Source: Caballeronia glathei
Lineage (GTDB): Bacteria; Pseudomonadota; Gammaproteobacteria; Burkholderiales; Burkholderiaceae
DNA length: 64,000 bases
Direction: 5' to 3'
NCBI RefSeq assembly: GCF_000698595.1
Contig: NZ_JFHC01000015.1
Location: 49,857 to 113,856 of the forward strand
Below are positions 8,694-19,720 of this stretch, piece by piece. The stretch's first letter is position 1. Every line of letters starts with the position of its first letter. The translations under genes were made by a program, and so were the position numbers. Under the pieces are notes generated by a model. That model made no database searches, was not told the DNA's origin, and worked only from the letters and a program-made list of their open reading frames with translations.

Positions 8694-9562
8694 CCGCGAG
8701 AGAACACTTGCCCGACAAGATCGTCGCGCGCGATCTCGCGCTTTCGTATCCCAACGCGGCATCGGACTCGGGTCATGCGGTGCTCAAGGGGTTCGATCTA
8801 TCCGTGCGCGATGGCGAATTCCTCTCACTGCTCGGGCCCAGCGGATGCGGCAAGTCGACCTTCCTCAACATCCTAGCGGGCCTCGTGCCGCAGAGCTCGG
8901 GCGATATCCGTGTCGACGGCGAACCGGTCAGCGCGGCGCGGCACAAGCTCGGCGTCGTGTTCCAGGGATACGCGCTCTTTCCGTGGCGCACCGTGCGCAA
9001 GAACGTCGAGACCGGCCTCGAAATCCGGCGCGTGAGCCGCGCGCAACGGCGAGCGGAGGCGGAGCACTATCTCCGGCTCGTCGGCCTGCTCGATTTCGCC
9101 GATCACTATCCCCACCAGTTGTCGGGCGGCATGCGGCAGCGCGTCGCAATTGCACGAGCGCTCGCCTATGGACCGGAAGTGCTGCTGATGGACGAGCCGT
9201 TCGGCGCGCTCGACGCCCAGACGCGCGAATCGCTGCAGCAGGAACTCCTTGGCATCTGGGAGAAGAGCGCAAAGACCGTGGTGTTCGTCACGCATAGCAT
9301 CGACGAGGCGATCTTCCTCTCCGATCGCGTGGCAGTCATGGGGCGCGGGCCGGGACGCGTGAAGGAGATCATCGACGTCGATCTGCCGCGTCCGCGCGAC
9401 GCATCGCTGCGTCATTGCGCGGCGTTCATCGCGCTGAGGCAAAGAGCGTGGGAAAGCCTGAGCACGGAACTCGCGCACGCGCATAGCCATTCGTATGCGC
9501 CGCCCGTGCGGACGGCGCGCGACTCCATCGCCGAAATCTACGCGGGAGAGCCACATGCGTGA
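8690..9562 (+). CDS. Sulfonate/taurine-type ABC transporter ATP-binding protein
   Basis: 290-aa SsuB/TauB-like ATPase. Walker A is GPSGCGKST at residues 49-57, the Q-loop region is FQGYALFPW, the signature is LSGGMRQRVAIARAL, and Walker B is LLMDEPFGALD followed by the switch histidine in FVTHSIDEA. The ATG overlaps the upstream binding-protein stop. A C-terminal extension of roughly 40 residues after the usual end is rich in His and Ala. It overlaps the permease gene start by 8 bp. It powers the importer formed with the genes at 7623 and 9555. Confidence 0.93.
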   Translation: MTAREHLPDKIVARDLALSYPNAASDSGHAVLKGFDLSVRDGEFLSLLGPSGCGKSTFLNILAGLVPQSSGDIRVDGEPVSAARHKLGVVFQGYALFPWRTVRKNVETGLEIRRVSRAQRRAEAEHYLRLVGLLDFADHYPHQLSGGMRQRVAIARALAYGPEVLLMDEPFGALDAQTRESLQQELLGIWEKSAKTVVFVTHSIDEAIFLSDRVAVMGRGPGRVKEIIDVDLPRPRDASLRHCAAFIALRQRAWESLSTELAHAHSHSYAPPVRTARDSIAEIYAGEPHA

Positions 9563-10403
9563 GGAGACCAGCGCCCGCGACCTGCCGATGCTCATTTCCG
9601 TCAATGCCGGGCGCGCGCGGCTCCCCGGAAGTCCGGCTCGCCTTTCGGTGGCGTTCGAACGATGCGTTGCTTTAGTCGGCTTCGTCGTGCTGTGGGAATT
9701 GTTGCCGCGACTCGGCATCGTCAGCGCGGCTTATCTGAGCCCGCCTTCGGACGTGGCCGTCGCGATCGTCCGGCTCTTCGGGAACGGAGAGGTGTGGAAG
9801 CATCTGAGCGCGAGCGCCATCCGCTCGATCAGCGGCCTGTTGCTCGCTATCGCAGGCGGCGTGGTGTCGGGCTTTGCGCTTGGATGGTTTCGCCGCGCCG
9901 AGCGCATCGTCGATCCGCTTTACCAGTTGCTCCGCCAGGTCTCCGCGTTCGCGCTCTTTCCCGTGTTCATGCTGTTTCTGGGGATCGGCGAGTCATCGAA
10001 GATCGCGATCATCGTCTGGGCCGCGTTCTGGCCGGTGCTGCTCAACACCATCTCGGGGGTCAAGCAGGTCGAGCGCATCTTCATCGACGGCGCGCGTTCG
10101 ATGGGCGCGTCGCAAGGCTTCATCTTCGCGAAGGTCGTCCTGCCTGCGGCGTTGCCCGAGATCCTGACGGGCATCCGGATCGCGGGGGCGTACAGCATTA
10201 CCGCGCTGGTCGCGGCCGAGATGATCGGCGCGCGCTCGGGGCTGGGTTTTTATACGCTCAATTCGCAGGAGACGTTCCAGATTCCGGACATGTACGCGGG
10301 CATCGTCCTGCTTGCGCTCTTCGGCCTGTCGATCAACCAGGGGCTGTCCCTGCTCGAGCGACGGCTTCTGCGCTGGCGCGTGGGGCTTGCGCAGAATGGC
10401 TAG
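9555..10403 (+). CDS. Sulfonate/taurine-type ABC transporter permease
   Basis: 282-aa inner-membrane permease of the SsuC/TauC family (BPD_transp_1). It has about six hydrophobic segments and the EAA-type loop near IDGARSMGASQGFIFAKVVLPAALPEILTG. ATG 9555 overlaps the ATPase stop by 8 bp with GGGAGAG just upstream. It in turn overlaps the start of a family-3 binding protein by 8 bp, so four genes are translationally coupled. Confidence 0.92.
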   Translation: MREETSARDLPMLISVNAGRARLPGSPARLSVAFERCVALVGFVVLWELLPRLGIVSAAYLSPPSDVAVAIVRLFGNGEVWKHLSASAIRSISGLLLAIAGGVVSGFALGWFRRAERIVDPLYQLLRQVSAFALFPVFMLFLGIGESSKIAIIVWAAFWPVLLNTISGVKQVERIFIDGARSMGASQGFIFAKVVLPAALPEILTGIRIAGAYSITALVAAEMIGARSGLGFYTLNSQETFQIPDMYAGIVLLALFGLSINQGLSLLERRLLRWRVGLAQNG

Positions 10404-11277
10404 GGCCGCGAGCGCGAGTACCGAGGCTGGCGTCCGGTGGCGGCCGGCAGGATTCGCGGTCGTACTTGCCGTGCTGTGCGCGCTTTCGTGGTGGCTGGCC
10501 GGTGGCGCGATGCAAAGCGGGCCCGAGGCAGAGGGTCCGTTCGCGGCCGCCATCGCGCGCGGCACCCTGATCGTCGCGGTTTCGCCGCGGCCTGCGCCCG
10601 CGCTGAACGTCGGCCCGGTCGATCGCACGTCGCGCGTGCCCGATGCGTACTCGGCGGCCCTCGCGTCCGATCTCGCGCGCCGCGCAGGCCTGCCCGTCGA
10701 GTTTCTGCTGGCCGGAACGCGTGAAGCGCGAACGGCCGTGCAATCGGGCAAGGCCGACGTCGCGATCGCCGCCCTGCCCTTCGCCCCCGATGCGTCGGTT
10801 GCATTCGCGCCGACGGCGTACACGACGGGGCGAGGCATGGCGCTCGTCCTGAGACACAGTAGCGTGAGAGGCTGGGACGACCTGCGCGGCCGCTCGATCT
10901 GCGCATCGCGGGGAAGCCCGTTCGCGACGCGCGCCGCCCAGTCCCATCACGCGACTCTGCAAAGCTTCGAGCGTCCGCTCGACGCACTGCTCGCGTTCCA
11001 GGCAGGCGAATGCACGGCGCTCGTCGATGATGAACTCGTCGTCCGCGCTTTGCTGAAACAGGTAAGCTGGACCTACTATCGCGCGCTGCCGGGCACGATC
11101 GCGCCGTCGCCTGCATTCATCGCATCGGCGGGCGGCGACGTCGCCACTGCCGCTTTCATCGACGACACCGTGCGCGACTGGCACCGCCACCGCTGGCTTG
11201 CCACGGTCCGGCAGGATCAGGCCAGCCATCTCGCATTCGACATGTTCAACGCAGAGAACGATTTGTATTGCCACTGA
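10396..11277 (+). CDS. Family-3 periplasmic solute-binding protein with N-terminal membrane anchor
   Basis: 293-aa protein with one hydrophobic segment (about residues 17-32, FAVVLAVLCALSWWLAGG) and then a PBPb-type amino-acid-binding fold. Fold signs are RGTLIVAVS at the first strand, PDAYSAALASDLARRAG, a VQSGKADVAIAALPF helix-strand, and the hinge return LLAFQAGECTALVDD. There is no lipobox, so it may stay membrane-anchored or be cleaved after GGA. Its start overlaps the permease stop by 8 bp, which is unusual because the operon already encodes an SsuA-like receptor. It could be a second receptor for the same permease, or could deliver an amino-acid-like sulfur compound. Confidence 0.75.
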   Translation: MARAASASTEAGVRWRPAGFAVVLAVLCALSWWLAGGAMQSGPEAEGPFAAAIARGTLIVAVSPRPAPALNVGPVDRTSRVPDAYSAALASDLARRAGLPVEFLLAGTREARTAVQSGKADVAIAALPFAPDASVAFAPTAYTTGRGMALVLRHSSVRGWDDLRGRSICASRGSPFATRAAQSHHATLQSFERPLDALLAFQAGECTALVDDELVVRALLKQVSWTYYRALPGTIAPSPAFIASAGGDVATAAFIDDTVRDWHRHRWLATVRQDQASHLAFDMFNAENDLYCH

Positions 11278-11340
11278 GGCAGCGAATCGATCCGTCATGC
11301 CGTAACGGCCACGTAACGCACCCTCCCTCTTCGGATCACC

Positions 11341-12687
11341 ATGAATCAACGCTTGCCGCGCCTTCTGCATCTGAACGTCAACATCCTTCATTCCGGCTTC
11401 GTGCCGAGCGCATGGCGGCTTGCGGACGCCGACCCGCTGGCATTCATCGACGCAGCGCATTACGTGCGCGTCGCGCAGATCGCCGAGGCCGCGAAATTCG
11501 ACGCTGTGTTCCTCGCCGACAACGCGTCGATTGCCGACCAGATCGACTTCCGCCCGATTACCGCACTGGAGCCCACCGTGCTGCTCGCAAGCATTGCGGC
11601 CGCCACCACGCATATCGGCCTCATCGGCACCGCGTCCACGAGCTACAACGAGCCGTACAACCTCGCGCGGCGCTTCGCGTCGCTCGATCATGTGAGCCGC
11701 GGCCGCGCCGGCTGGAACATCGTCACGACCGCGGATATCGGATCGGCCCGCAACTTCGGCCGCGATGCCGTGCCGGACCACGCCCAGCGCTACACACGCG
11801 CGTCGGAGTTCGCCGATATCGTCAAGGCCCTATGGGACAGCTGGGAAGACGATGCGCTTGTCGCCGACAAGGCAAGCGGCCGCTTCATCGATGTCGGGAA
11901 GGTCCACCCGATCGCGCATCGCGGCGCGCATTTCTCGGTGCAGGGGCCGCTCAATCTGCCGCGCTCGCCGCAGGGACATCCGGTGCTGGTGCAGGCAGGC
12001 GGGTCGCCGGACGGCCGCGAGCTCGCCGCGCGCCATGCGGAGGCCGTGTTCTCGGCCTCGCAGTCGCTAGAGGAATCGGCCGCGTATGCCCGCGAGCTGA
12101 AGGCGCGCGCGCAGGCCTGCGGTCGCGGTCCCGATGCGATTCGCGTGCTGCCGGGGCTGACGACAATCGTTGGCGCGACCGAGGCCGAAGCACTCCGACG
12201 CCGCGATGAACTCGTGGACATGATTCCGTGGACCTACAGCCTCAACCGGCTTGCCGGCACCCTCGGCGTCACGGCGGACCGCTTGCGCCTCGATGAGCGC
12301 CTGCCCGGGGACTTGCCGCTTCCGGCGAATGGGAATGGCAATCACACCTTCTTCAACGCGACGCTCGCGCAGGCGCGGCGTCACGGCTACACGGCGCGCG
12401 AGCTGATCCGCGCACTGGCAGGCGGCGGCGGACACCGCGTCGTGGTCGGCACGCCGGAGCAGATTGCCGATGACATCACGCACTGGTTCAACGCCGGGGC
12501 GGCGGACGGATTCAACCTGATGCCAGACGCGCTGCCGGGTGGTCTGCAGGATTTCGTCGATGGCGTTGTGCCGATCCTGCGCAGGCGCGGGCTGTTCAGA
12601 AGCGAATACGAGGGCAGCACCCTGCGCGATCACCTGGGATTGACGCGGCCCGCCAACACCCCGGGCGCGCTGCGAGAAACGGCCTGA
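11341..12687 (+). CDS. LLM-class monooxygenase, NtaA/SnaA/DszA family
   Basis: 448-aa FMNH2-dependent monooxygenase of the NtaA/SnaA/DszA branch, recognised by TASTSYNEPYNLARRFASLDH, RAGWNIVTT, the insertion ending LWDSWEDDALV, SPQGHPVLVQAGGS and the C-terminal RTEYEG-like motif (here RSEYEG). This branch attacks sulfones, nitrilotriacetate and similar compounds and needs a flavin reductase in trans. It lies 63 bp after the importer operon and probably belongs to it. It is related to the protein at 24432 but not a recent duplicate. Confidence 0.9.
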   Translation: MNQRLPRLLHLNVNILHSGFVPSAWRLADADPLAFIDAAHYVRVAQIAEAAKFDAVFLADNASIADQIDFRPITALEPTVLLASIAAATTHIGLIGTASTSYNEPYNLARRFASLDHVSRGRAGWNIVTTADIGSARNFGRDAVPDHAQRYTRASEFADIVKALWDSWEDDALVADKASGRFIDVGKVHPIAHRGAHFSVQGPLNLPRSPQGHPVLVQAGGSPDGRELAARHAEAVFSASQSLEESAAYARELKARAQACGRGPDAIRVLPGLTTIVGATEAEALRRRDELVDMIPWTYSLNRLAGTLGVTADRLRLDERLPGDLPLPANGNGNHTFFNATLAQARRHGYTARELIRALAGGGGHRVVVGTPEQIADDITHWFNAGAADGFNLMPDALPGGLQDFVDGVVPILRRRGLFRSEYEGSTLRDHLGLTRPANTPGALRETA

Positions 12688-12722
12688 TGTCCGAAGCGAC
12701 GGCGAACACCGGGGCTTCCTCT

Positions 12723-14455
<1,733 letters not shown>

Positions 14456-14459
<4 letters not shown>

Positions 14460-15316
14460 CGCGCGCGCACCTCGTACTTGCGTTGCAGGAACTTGCCGAT
14501 CACGGCGAAGGAGAGCACCGTCAGCGTGATCGCCATACCGGGGAAGACGCTCGGCCACCACGCCACGCGCAGTACGTCGCGGCCCTCGGCGAGCATCACA
14601 CCCCATTCGGGCGTGGGAGGCTGCGGGCCCAGGCCAAGAAAGCTCAGGCCCGACACGGCGATGATCGCGCTGCCGATATCGATCGTTGCGATCACCGGCA
14701 CGGCGACGAGCACGTTCGGCAGCACATGGCGCATGAAGATCCCGCCGCGCGACAGCCCGTAGCTGAGCGCATGCGTGACATAGTCCGCGCGGCGCACGAC
14801 AAGCGCCTGGCTGCGCAGCACGCGCCCGAACTTCGGGATTCCCGCGATGCCGACCGCGATCGCGATGTTGACAATGCCCTGCCCAAGAAACGTCACGACG
14901 AACAGCGACAGCAGGATCGGCGGGAAGGCGGACAGCACGTCGAAGACCCGCGACGCCGACTCGTCGGCAAGCCGGTTCCCGAGCCCCGCACTCAAACCGA
15001 TGACGAGACCCACCGCCAGACTGACGAGCATGCTCGCAAGGCCGATCAGAAGCGAATAGCGCGCGCCGTGGATCACGCGCGAGAGCACGTCGCGGCCGAT
15101 CCGGTCGGTGCCGAACCAGTGTTCCCCGCCGGGCGGCTGCAGCGCGTGCACGACGTCGCTCACGAGCGGATCGTACGGCGTGACGAAGCGCGGGAAGGCC
15201 ATCGCCGCCGCGAGCGCGATGAGGAAGGCCGCTGCCAGCAGCACGGCGGCCGGGATCGAGCGAGGCCAGCGCAGACGCGCGCGCAGCCCGAGCGGAAATT
15301 GATCGACGTGACTCAT
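14456..15316 (-). CDS. Dipeptide/opine-type ABC transporter permease (DppC-like)
   Basis: 286-aa inner-membrane permease. It has the N-terminal segment usual in DppC/OppC proteins, the periplasmic motif HWFGTDRIGRDVLSRVIHGAR, and the EAA-type loop around RRADYVTHALSYGLSRGGIFMRHVLPN. ATG 15316 overlaps the stop of the upstream permease gene by 4 bp. It pairs with the permease at 15313-16242. The substrate is not evident; context in a sulfur-scavenging island makes sulfur-containing peptides or glutathione-like compounds possible. Confidence 0.92.
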
Positions 15317-16242
15317 CGGCTGCGCAGCCTCGGATCGATGAAGAGATAAGCGATGTCGAGCAGCGTCGAGATCACGACATGCACGAACGCCGCCAGGAGG
15401 ACCACTGCGAGCACGACCGGCACGTCCTGCGCCGTGACCGCGTTGAGCGTCACGCTGCCGATGCCCGGCCGGCCGAACATTTTCTCGGTGATCACCGCAC
15501 CGCCGAGCAGGCTGCCGATCAGCCATCCGCCCAGCGTGACGACCGGCAGCAGCGCGTGACGCAGCACGTGGGTGACGCGCAGCGTGAGCTCCGGGACGCC
15601 GCGCGAGCGCACGGTGGTCACGAACGGCTTCTCGAGCGCCGCTTCGAGCGACTCACGCATCACTTGAGAAAGGATGCCGGCTGTCGGCAGCGCGAGCGTG
15701 ACGGCCGGCAGGACAAGCGCGCGCCAGCCTCCGGCGCCCGACACCGGAAAGAGCCGCAACTGGAACGAGAACGCGATCAGCAACAGCATGCCCAGCCAGA
15801 ATACGGGCGTCGAAGTGAAGGTGAGTTCGAGCACGGATGCCACGCGCACCGCCCACGCGCCGCGCGTGCCGCTCAAGCCCGCTGTCGCTGTCGCGACGAC
15901 GATCGCCAGCGCGATTGCGAGCAGCCCCGCCGATCCGGCGAGCTGCACGGTCGGCCAGAGCTGGCTCTGCAAGACGGCCAGCACAGGCTGCTGCATCACG
16001 AACGACGTGCCCAGATCCGCGTGCGCGAGACGCAGCAGGAACTGCCCGTACTGCCAGGGAAGACTGCGATCGAGGCCCCACTGCGCCGCGATCGCCTCGC
16101 GCAAGCCGGGATACGCGAGGTCGCCCGCCAGCACATCCTCGATGCGCCCCGGCAGCGCATGGATCGCGACGAACGCGACCGAGGCCGCGAGCCACAGCAC
16201 GAGCAGGCCGGTCATCATCCGGGTCGCGATCTTTCTCGGCAT
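15313..16242 (-). CDS. Dipeptide/opine-type ABC transporter permease (DppB-like)
   Basis: 309-aa inner-membrane permease of the DppB/OppB type. Family features are the N-terminal helix followed by a long periplasmic loop with AAQWGLDRSLPWQYGQFL and LGTSFVMQQPV, and the C-terminal loop TTVRSRGVPELTLRVTHVLR. The start at 16242 lies 1 bp past the stop of the binding-protein gene; longer readings enter that gene. It is second in the operon order binding protein, DppB, DppC, double ATPase. Confidence 0.92.
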   Translation of the reverse strand: MPRKIATRMMTGLLVLWLAASVAFVAIHALPGRIEDVLAGDLAYPGLREAIAAQWGLDRSLPWQYGQFLLRLAHADLGTSFVMQQPVLAVLQSQLWPTVQLAGSAGLLAIALAIVVATATAGLSGTRGAWAVRVASVLELTFTSTPVFWLGMLLLIAFSFQLRLFPVSGAGGWRALVLPAVTLALPTAGILSQVMRESLEAALEKPFVTTVRSRGVPELTLRVTHVLRHALLPVVTLGGWLIGSLLGGAVITEKMFGRPGIGSVTLNAVTAQDVPVVLAVVLLAAFVHVVISTLLDIAYLFIDPRLRSR

Positions 16243-16243
16243 G

Positions 16244-17899
16244 TCACGCTCCCGGCTTGTCGACCCACAGGTCGTACGAACTCGCCGGACCGTCGAGCTG
16301 CGGCTCGAAGCCAATGCCATGCACGGTCGACTTCGCGGCAAGCTGGTAGACCGGCGCGAAGAGCGGCACGATGAATGCCTCGTCGACGGCGCGCTTCTGG
16401 ATGTCGCCGAGCAGCTTGCGGCGTTCTTCGCCCACCGGCAGCACGCGCGCACGGTTGATTTGCCCGACGATCGCCGCATCCGGCGAGGCGATCGCGTTGT
16501 AGAGGAAGCCCTTGTCTCCGAGCATGTCCCACAGTTCCATCGCGACGTCCGACGGGTTGTCCGTGTTCGGATAGATGGTCCAGTTGCCGCTTGCCTTCTG
16601 GTTGGCGAAATCCCCCGCCGTGGTGATGCGAAGCCCGAGGTCGAGCCCGATGTTCTGCCGCAGCGCGGACTGCACCGCGCGGATCAGCACGTCGCGACTG
16701 TCACGCACATATGGTTGCGGATAGCCGACTTCGATCGATAGTCGCTTCCCGTCGCGCACGCGAAAGCCCTCACTGTCGCGCTGCGTCCAGCCTGCTTCGT
16801 CGAGCAGCTTGTTCGCGGCGGCCACGTTGTTGCCCCACGAGTCCTTGAGGCTCGCGTTGTAGTCCGGATTGTCGGGGCCGATGTTCGACCACGCGCGCCG
16901 CACCGTGCCGAGATACACGCTCTTCACGATGGCGTCGAGATCGAAGCCGTCGCGCAGCGCGCGGCGCACGCGCACGTCGCTCGCCGGCGCGACCGTGTAA
17001 TTGATGTTCAGCGTGAACGACGTGGTGGCCGACGGGCCGCTTACATACTGGAAGCCGTCGACCTTGTCGAAGACGGCGATGTCGGTCGGCTGCACGCCTT
17101 CGATCAAATCGACCTGGCCCGAGCCGAGCGCACCCGTACGCACGGCGGCTTCCGGCAGGAAGCGGTACGTGACCCGGTCCAGATAGGCCGGCCCCTGATG
17201 CTGAGCATTGCCGGGCGCCCAGTGGTAATCGGGGTTGCGCTCGAAGGTCGCCTGCTGTCCGCGCTGATACGACCTGAACACGAACGGCCCCGTTCCGACG
17301 ATGCCCGGCCCGCCGCCGCACAAGTCCTTGTTTTCCGCGAGCGCTTTCGGCGAGATGAAACCGAGCTTGACGCTCGACAGCGATTCGAGCGTGGTCGAGT
17401 CGGGCTGCTTCATCACGAGCCTGACCACCGAAGGCGACACGACCTCCACGCGATCGAAGTGAACCAGCAGCGACGCAGACGACGAAGTCGTGCTCACGTT
17501 CTTCAGGATGTAGTCGAAGTTGGCCTTGACCGCGGCGCTGTCGAACGGCGTGCCGTCGGTGAACTTCACGTCCTCACGCAGGTTGAACGTGTAGCTCTTG
17601 CCGTCGTCGGCCACGCTCCACGACTTCGCGAGCCACGGTGCGTACGTGCCGTCGGTCTTCTTCGAGATCAGCGAATCGATGTAGTTCCGGATCACCCAGA
17701 ACGAATTCTGCTGCGACGAGCGATGCGGGTCGAAGCACGCGGGCTCGGTCGTCACGCCCCAGGTCAGCGCGCCGCCCGTGACTGCCTTGGCCGCGGAAGC
17801 CAGCGCCTGCGATGCCGGTTCGGATTTGTTGCAGCCCGCAAGCGCGATGCTCAATGCGATAACCGTCGCGCCCCCGAGCGCGAGTCGTGTTGCTTTCAT
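16244..17899 (-). CDS. Family-5 extracellular solute-binding lipoprotein (peptide/opine-type ABC transporter)
   Basis: 551-aa SBP_bac_5 protein. The N-terminus is a lipoprotein signal peptide ending in the lipobox IALAGC, so the receptor is tethered in the periplasm. Typical family stretches are LTWGVTTEPACFDPH near the mature start, WLAKSWSVADDGKSYTFNLR, and VRRALRDGFDLDAIVKSVYLG in the middle. ATG 17899 is chosen because the frame upstream of it is unlike a protein and the signal peptide starts right there. It is the promoter-proximal gene of the four-gene importer operon. Confidence 0.92.
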   Translation of the reverse strand: MKATRLALGGATVIALSIALAGCNKSEPASQALASAAKAVTGGALTWGVTTEPACFDPHRSSQQNSFWVIRNYIDSLISKKTDGTYAPWLAKSWSVADDGKSYTFNLREDVKFTDGTPFDSAAVKANFDYILKNVSTTSSSASLLVHFDRVEVVSPSVVRLVMKQPDSTTLESLSSVKLGFISPKALAENKDLCGGGPGIVGTGPFVFRSYQRGQQATFERNPDYHWAPGNAQHQGPAYLDRVTYRFLPEAAVRTGALGSGQVDLIEGVQPTDIAVFDKVDGFQYVSGPSATTSFTLNINYTVAPASDVRVRRALRDGFDLDAIVKSVYLGTVRRAWSNIGPDNPDYNASLKDSWGNNVAAANKLLDEAGWTQRDSEGFRVRDGKRLSIEVGYPQPYVRDSRDVLIRAVQSALRQNIGLDLGLRITTAGDFANQKASGNWTIYPNTDNPSDVAMELWDMLGDKGFLYNAIASPDAAIVGQINRARVLPVGEERRKLLGDIQKRAVDEAFIVPLFAPVYQLAAKSTVHGIGFEPQLDGPASSYDLWVDKPGA

Positions 17900-17995
17900 G
17901 TGACGAGTTCCTGTCGAAGATCGAAGCGGCCCATGCGGCCGCTGACTGAATGCCATCGATGACGTCCCACGCGCCATCCGTTATGCGCGCATTTC

Positions 17996-18023
17996 CGGCG
18001 CTTGCGCTTCATCGCAAGCGCCG
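17996..18023. repeat. Perfect 11-bp inverted repeat (hairpin) in intergenic region
   Basis: CGGCGCTTGCG, a 6-nt loop, then its exact complement, extended by TTT and AAA on the outside with one bulge. It lies between the stop of the DszC-like gene (18094) and the start of the binding-protein gene (17899), both on the minus strand. There is no clear U-tract on either side, so it is not a textbook terminator. It may weaken read-through or affect mRNA ends. Confidence 0.5.
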
Positions 18024-18093
18024 AAACCGAATTTGGCAACGCAGCGATCGTGCTCTGCATAGCGGCATCGGGCGCATGACGTCGGATGCGTCC

Positions 18094-19353
18094 TTATTGC
18101 ACGGATTCGCCGAGATCGGCGCGCGCTGCGTCCGTTCGCGCCGCCTGTGCCTCATGCGGCAGGCTGAAGCGTTCGTCGGGCGCAATGCCGTTCACGTGAT
18201 AGCGGCCCACCGCGGCCTCGCGCTGCGTCGCCGGATTGTGCGAGGCGATCACACGCGCGTTGCGCCAGTGCCGGTCCAGCTGTCTCGCTTCGCTTGTCGC
18301 GGACGCTCCGCCGACTTCGAACAATAGCGTCGACGCCTCGAGTGTCTGCTCGATCACGATCTGTTGCGCCTTGTACGCTTCGATATCGACGGCGATGTAG
18401 TCGTCGGTCGTGGCGTGGCCTGCCTGGCGTGCCTCACGAAGCCGCTGCAGCGATGCCGACAGTGAGGCGACGATGCTCTGCGTCGAATACGCGAGGCTCG
18501 CGAGCCGCCCGACCACGCGATGCACGAGCGGATTGTCGCGCGGGCTCGACCGGCCCGGCACGCCGAAGGTCCGCGTGCGTGCCTGAACGAAGGCAACGGC
18601 ATCGCGCTGCACCGCCTGCGTGATACCGGCGAGCGTCGCGAGATGCACGGTCTGGAAGAACGCCGTCATGAACGAGTCGCGCCGCGGCTCCGAGGCCTTG
18701 TAGCGCGACACGATCTGTTCCTCCGCCACCAGCACGCCATCGAAGCGCGTCGTGCCGCTCGCGGTCAGGCGCTGCCCGAAACCGTCCCAGTCGTCGCTGC
18801 GGGTGACGCCCGGCGCATGGGTGGCAACGATCACGTTGATGTCCGTGTCAGCGTCGTGCGCCGCGACACTGACCCAGTCGGCATAGAGCGTGCCGGTGCT
18901 GTAGTACTTCTCTCCGTCGAGCCTGAAGCGCCCGGTCGCATCGTCGCGGGCAAGCGCGACGGAGTTGTGCGTGGAATTGGACCGCTCGGACGTCGCCGCA
19001 CCCACCGTCTCGCCCTTCGCGACACGCGTGAGCCAGCGCTCGCGCAACGTTTCATCGCGCCCTTCGAGCCGATACTCGATAAAGCCGAAGTGCGCGCGCA
19101 GGATCTGCGGAAGATTCGAGTCGGCCGCACCGAGTTGCGTGAGCAACGCGAAGAACTGCGGCAGCGTGATCCCGCCGCCGCCATACCGCCGCGGCACGCG
19201 CAGCGAGGTGAAGCCCGAGGCTTTCAGCCATTGCACGGGTTCGTGGGCCAGCGTGCGGTTCTGTTCGCGGTCAATGCTGCCTTGCGCGATGCGATCGAAG
19301 AGTTCGGAAAAGCGGGCGTCGAGGTCGGCGCTGGTGAGCGGCTGGGTCGTCAT
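18094..19353 (-). CDS. Acyl-CoA dehydrogenase-fold flavoprotein, DszC/SfnB-like sulfur-acquisition oxidoreductase
   Basis: 419-aa protein of the acyl-CoA dehydrogenase superfamily whose branch includes DszC and SfnB. These use reduced flavin and oxygen, not acyl-CoA, to attack sulfur compounds. Visible parts are LRVPRRYGGGGITLPQF at the N-terminal domain, GAATSERSNSTHNSVAL and DGEKYYSTGTLYADWV in the beta domain, and a long C-terminal helical domain. ATG 19353 begins a normal N-terminus (MTTQPL); the frame upstream is not protein-like. It is divergent from the TauD-like gene and sits upstream of the family-5 importer. Confidence 0.88.
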   Translation of the reverse strand: MTTQPLTSADLDARFSELFDRIAQGSIDREQNRTLAHEPVQWLKASGFTSLRVPRRYGGGGITLPQFFALLTQLGAADSNLPQILRAHFGFIEYRLEGRDETLRERWLTRVAKGETVGAATSERSNSTHNSVALARDDATGRFRLDGEKYYSTGTLYADWVSVAAHDADTDINVIVATHAPGVTRSDDWDGFGQRLTASGTTRFDGVLVAEEQIVSRYKASEPRRDSFMTAFFQTVHLATLAGITQAVQRDAVAFVQARTRTFGVPGRSSPRDNPLVHRVVGRLASLAYSTQSIVASLSASLQRLREARQAGHATTDDYIAVDIEAYKAQQIVIEQTLEASTLLFEVGGASATSEARQLDRHWRNARVIASHNPATQREAAVGRYHVNGIAPDERFSLPHEAQAARTDAARADLGESVQ

Positions 19354-19720
19354 GAAGTCGGATGTCAGGGCAAAGTAGGCAAGCTTAAGTTCGCCGCGCG
19401 GCGTGGTGCAACGAAGCAAACTTGATAACGATATGTCGCGTGCCCATCGCGTCGCTCTCAACGACGCATCGACGCGTGTCAGCAGCGGTTATCGAAAGAT
19501 AGCAGCGGTTGCCGGCGCGGGAGCAGCGGCGTTAACGCGCCAAAGCCTCCCATTGGTGACGACGCTTTCACCCGGCGTCCGGAAACGCGCCTTTCTTCGG
19601 GATCCTGCAATGCCATCGACCGCACGCATGAAAAGCAAAGTCGAATCGCTTCGTTGGTTCGCATCGCAGACGATGCTTCAATTCGTCGACCCAATCAAAC
19701 CGACTTCACGGGAGATTCGC
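19354..19720. promoter_or_regulatory. Divergent promoter region with phased direct repeats
   Basis: 367 bp between the divergent DszC-like and TauD-like genes. AGCAGCGG occurs at 19481, 19501 and 19522, the first two as the identical 10-mer AGCAGCGGTT. The repeats are spaced 20 and 21 bp apart, close to two helical turns, so a bound regulator would occupy one face. GCTTAAGTT near 19383 is the reverse complement of a 9-mer upstream of the importer gene at 7623. The frame is open from 19403 into the TauD-like gene, but the codons do not look like a conserved protein. Confidence 0.45.

Noticed and set aside
19403..19720. In-frame 5' extension of the TauD-like gene
   Set aside because: Sequence is not family-like, contains the phased repeats, and ATG 19721 has a good ribosome-binding site.
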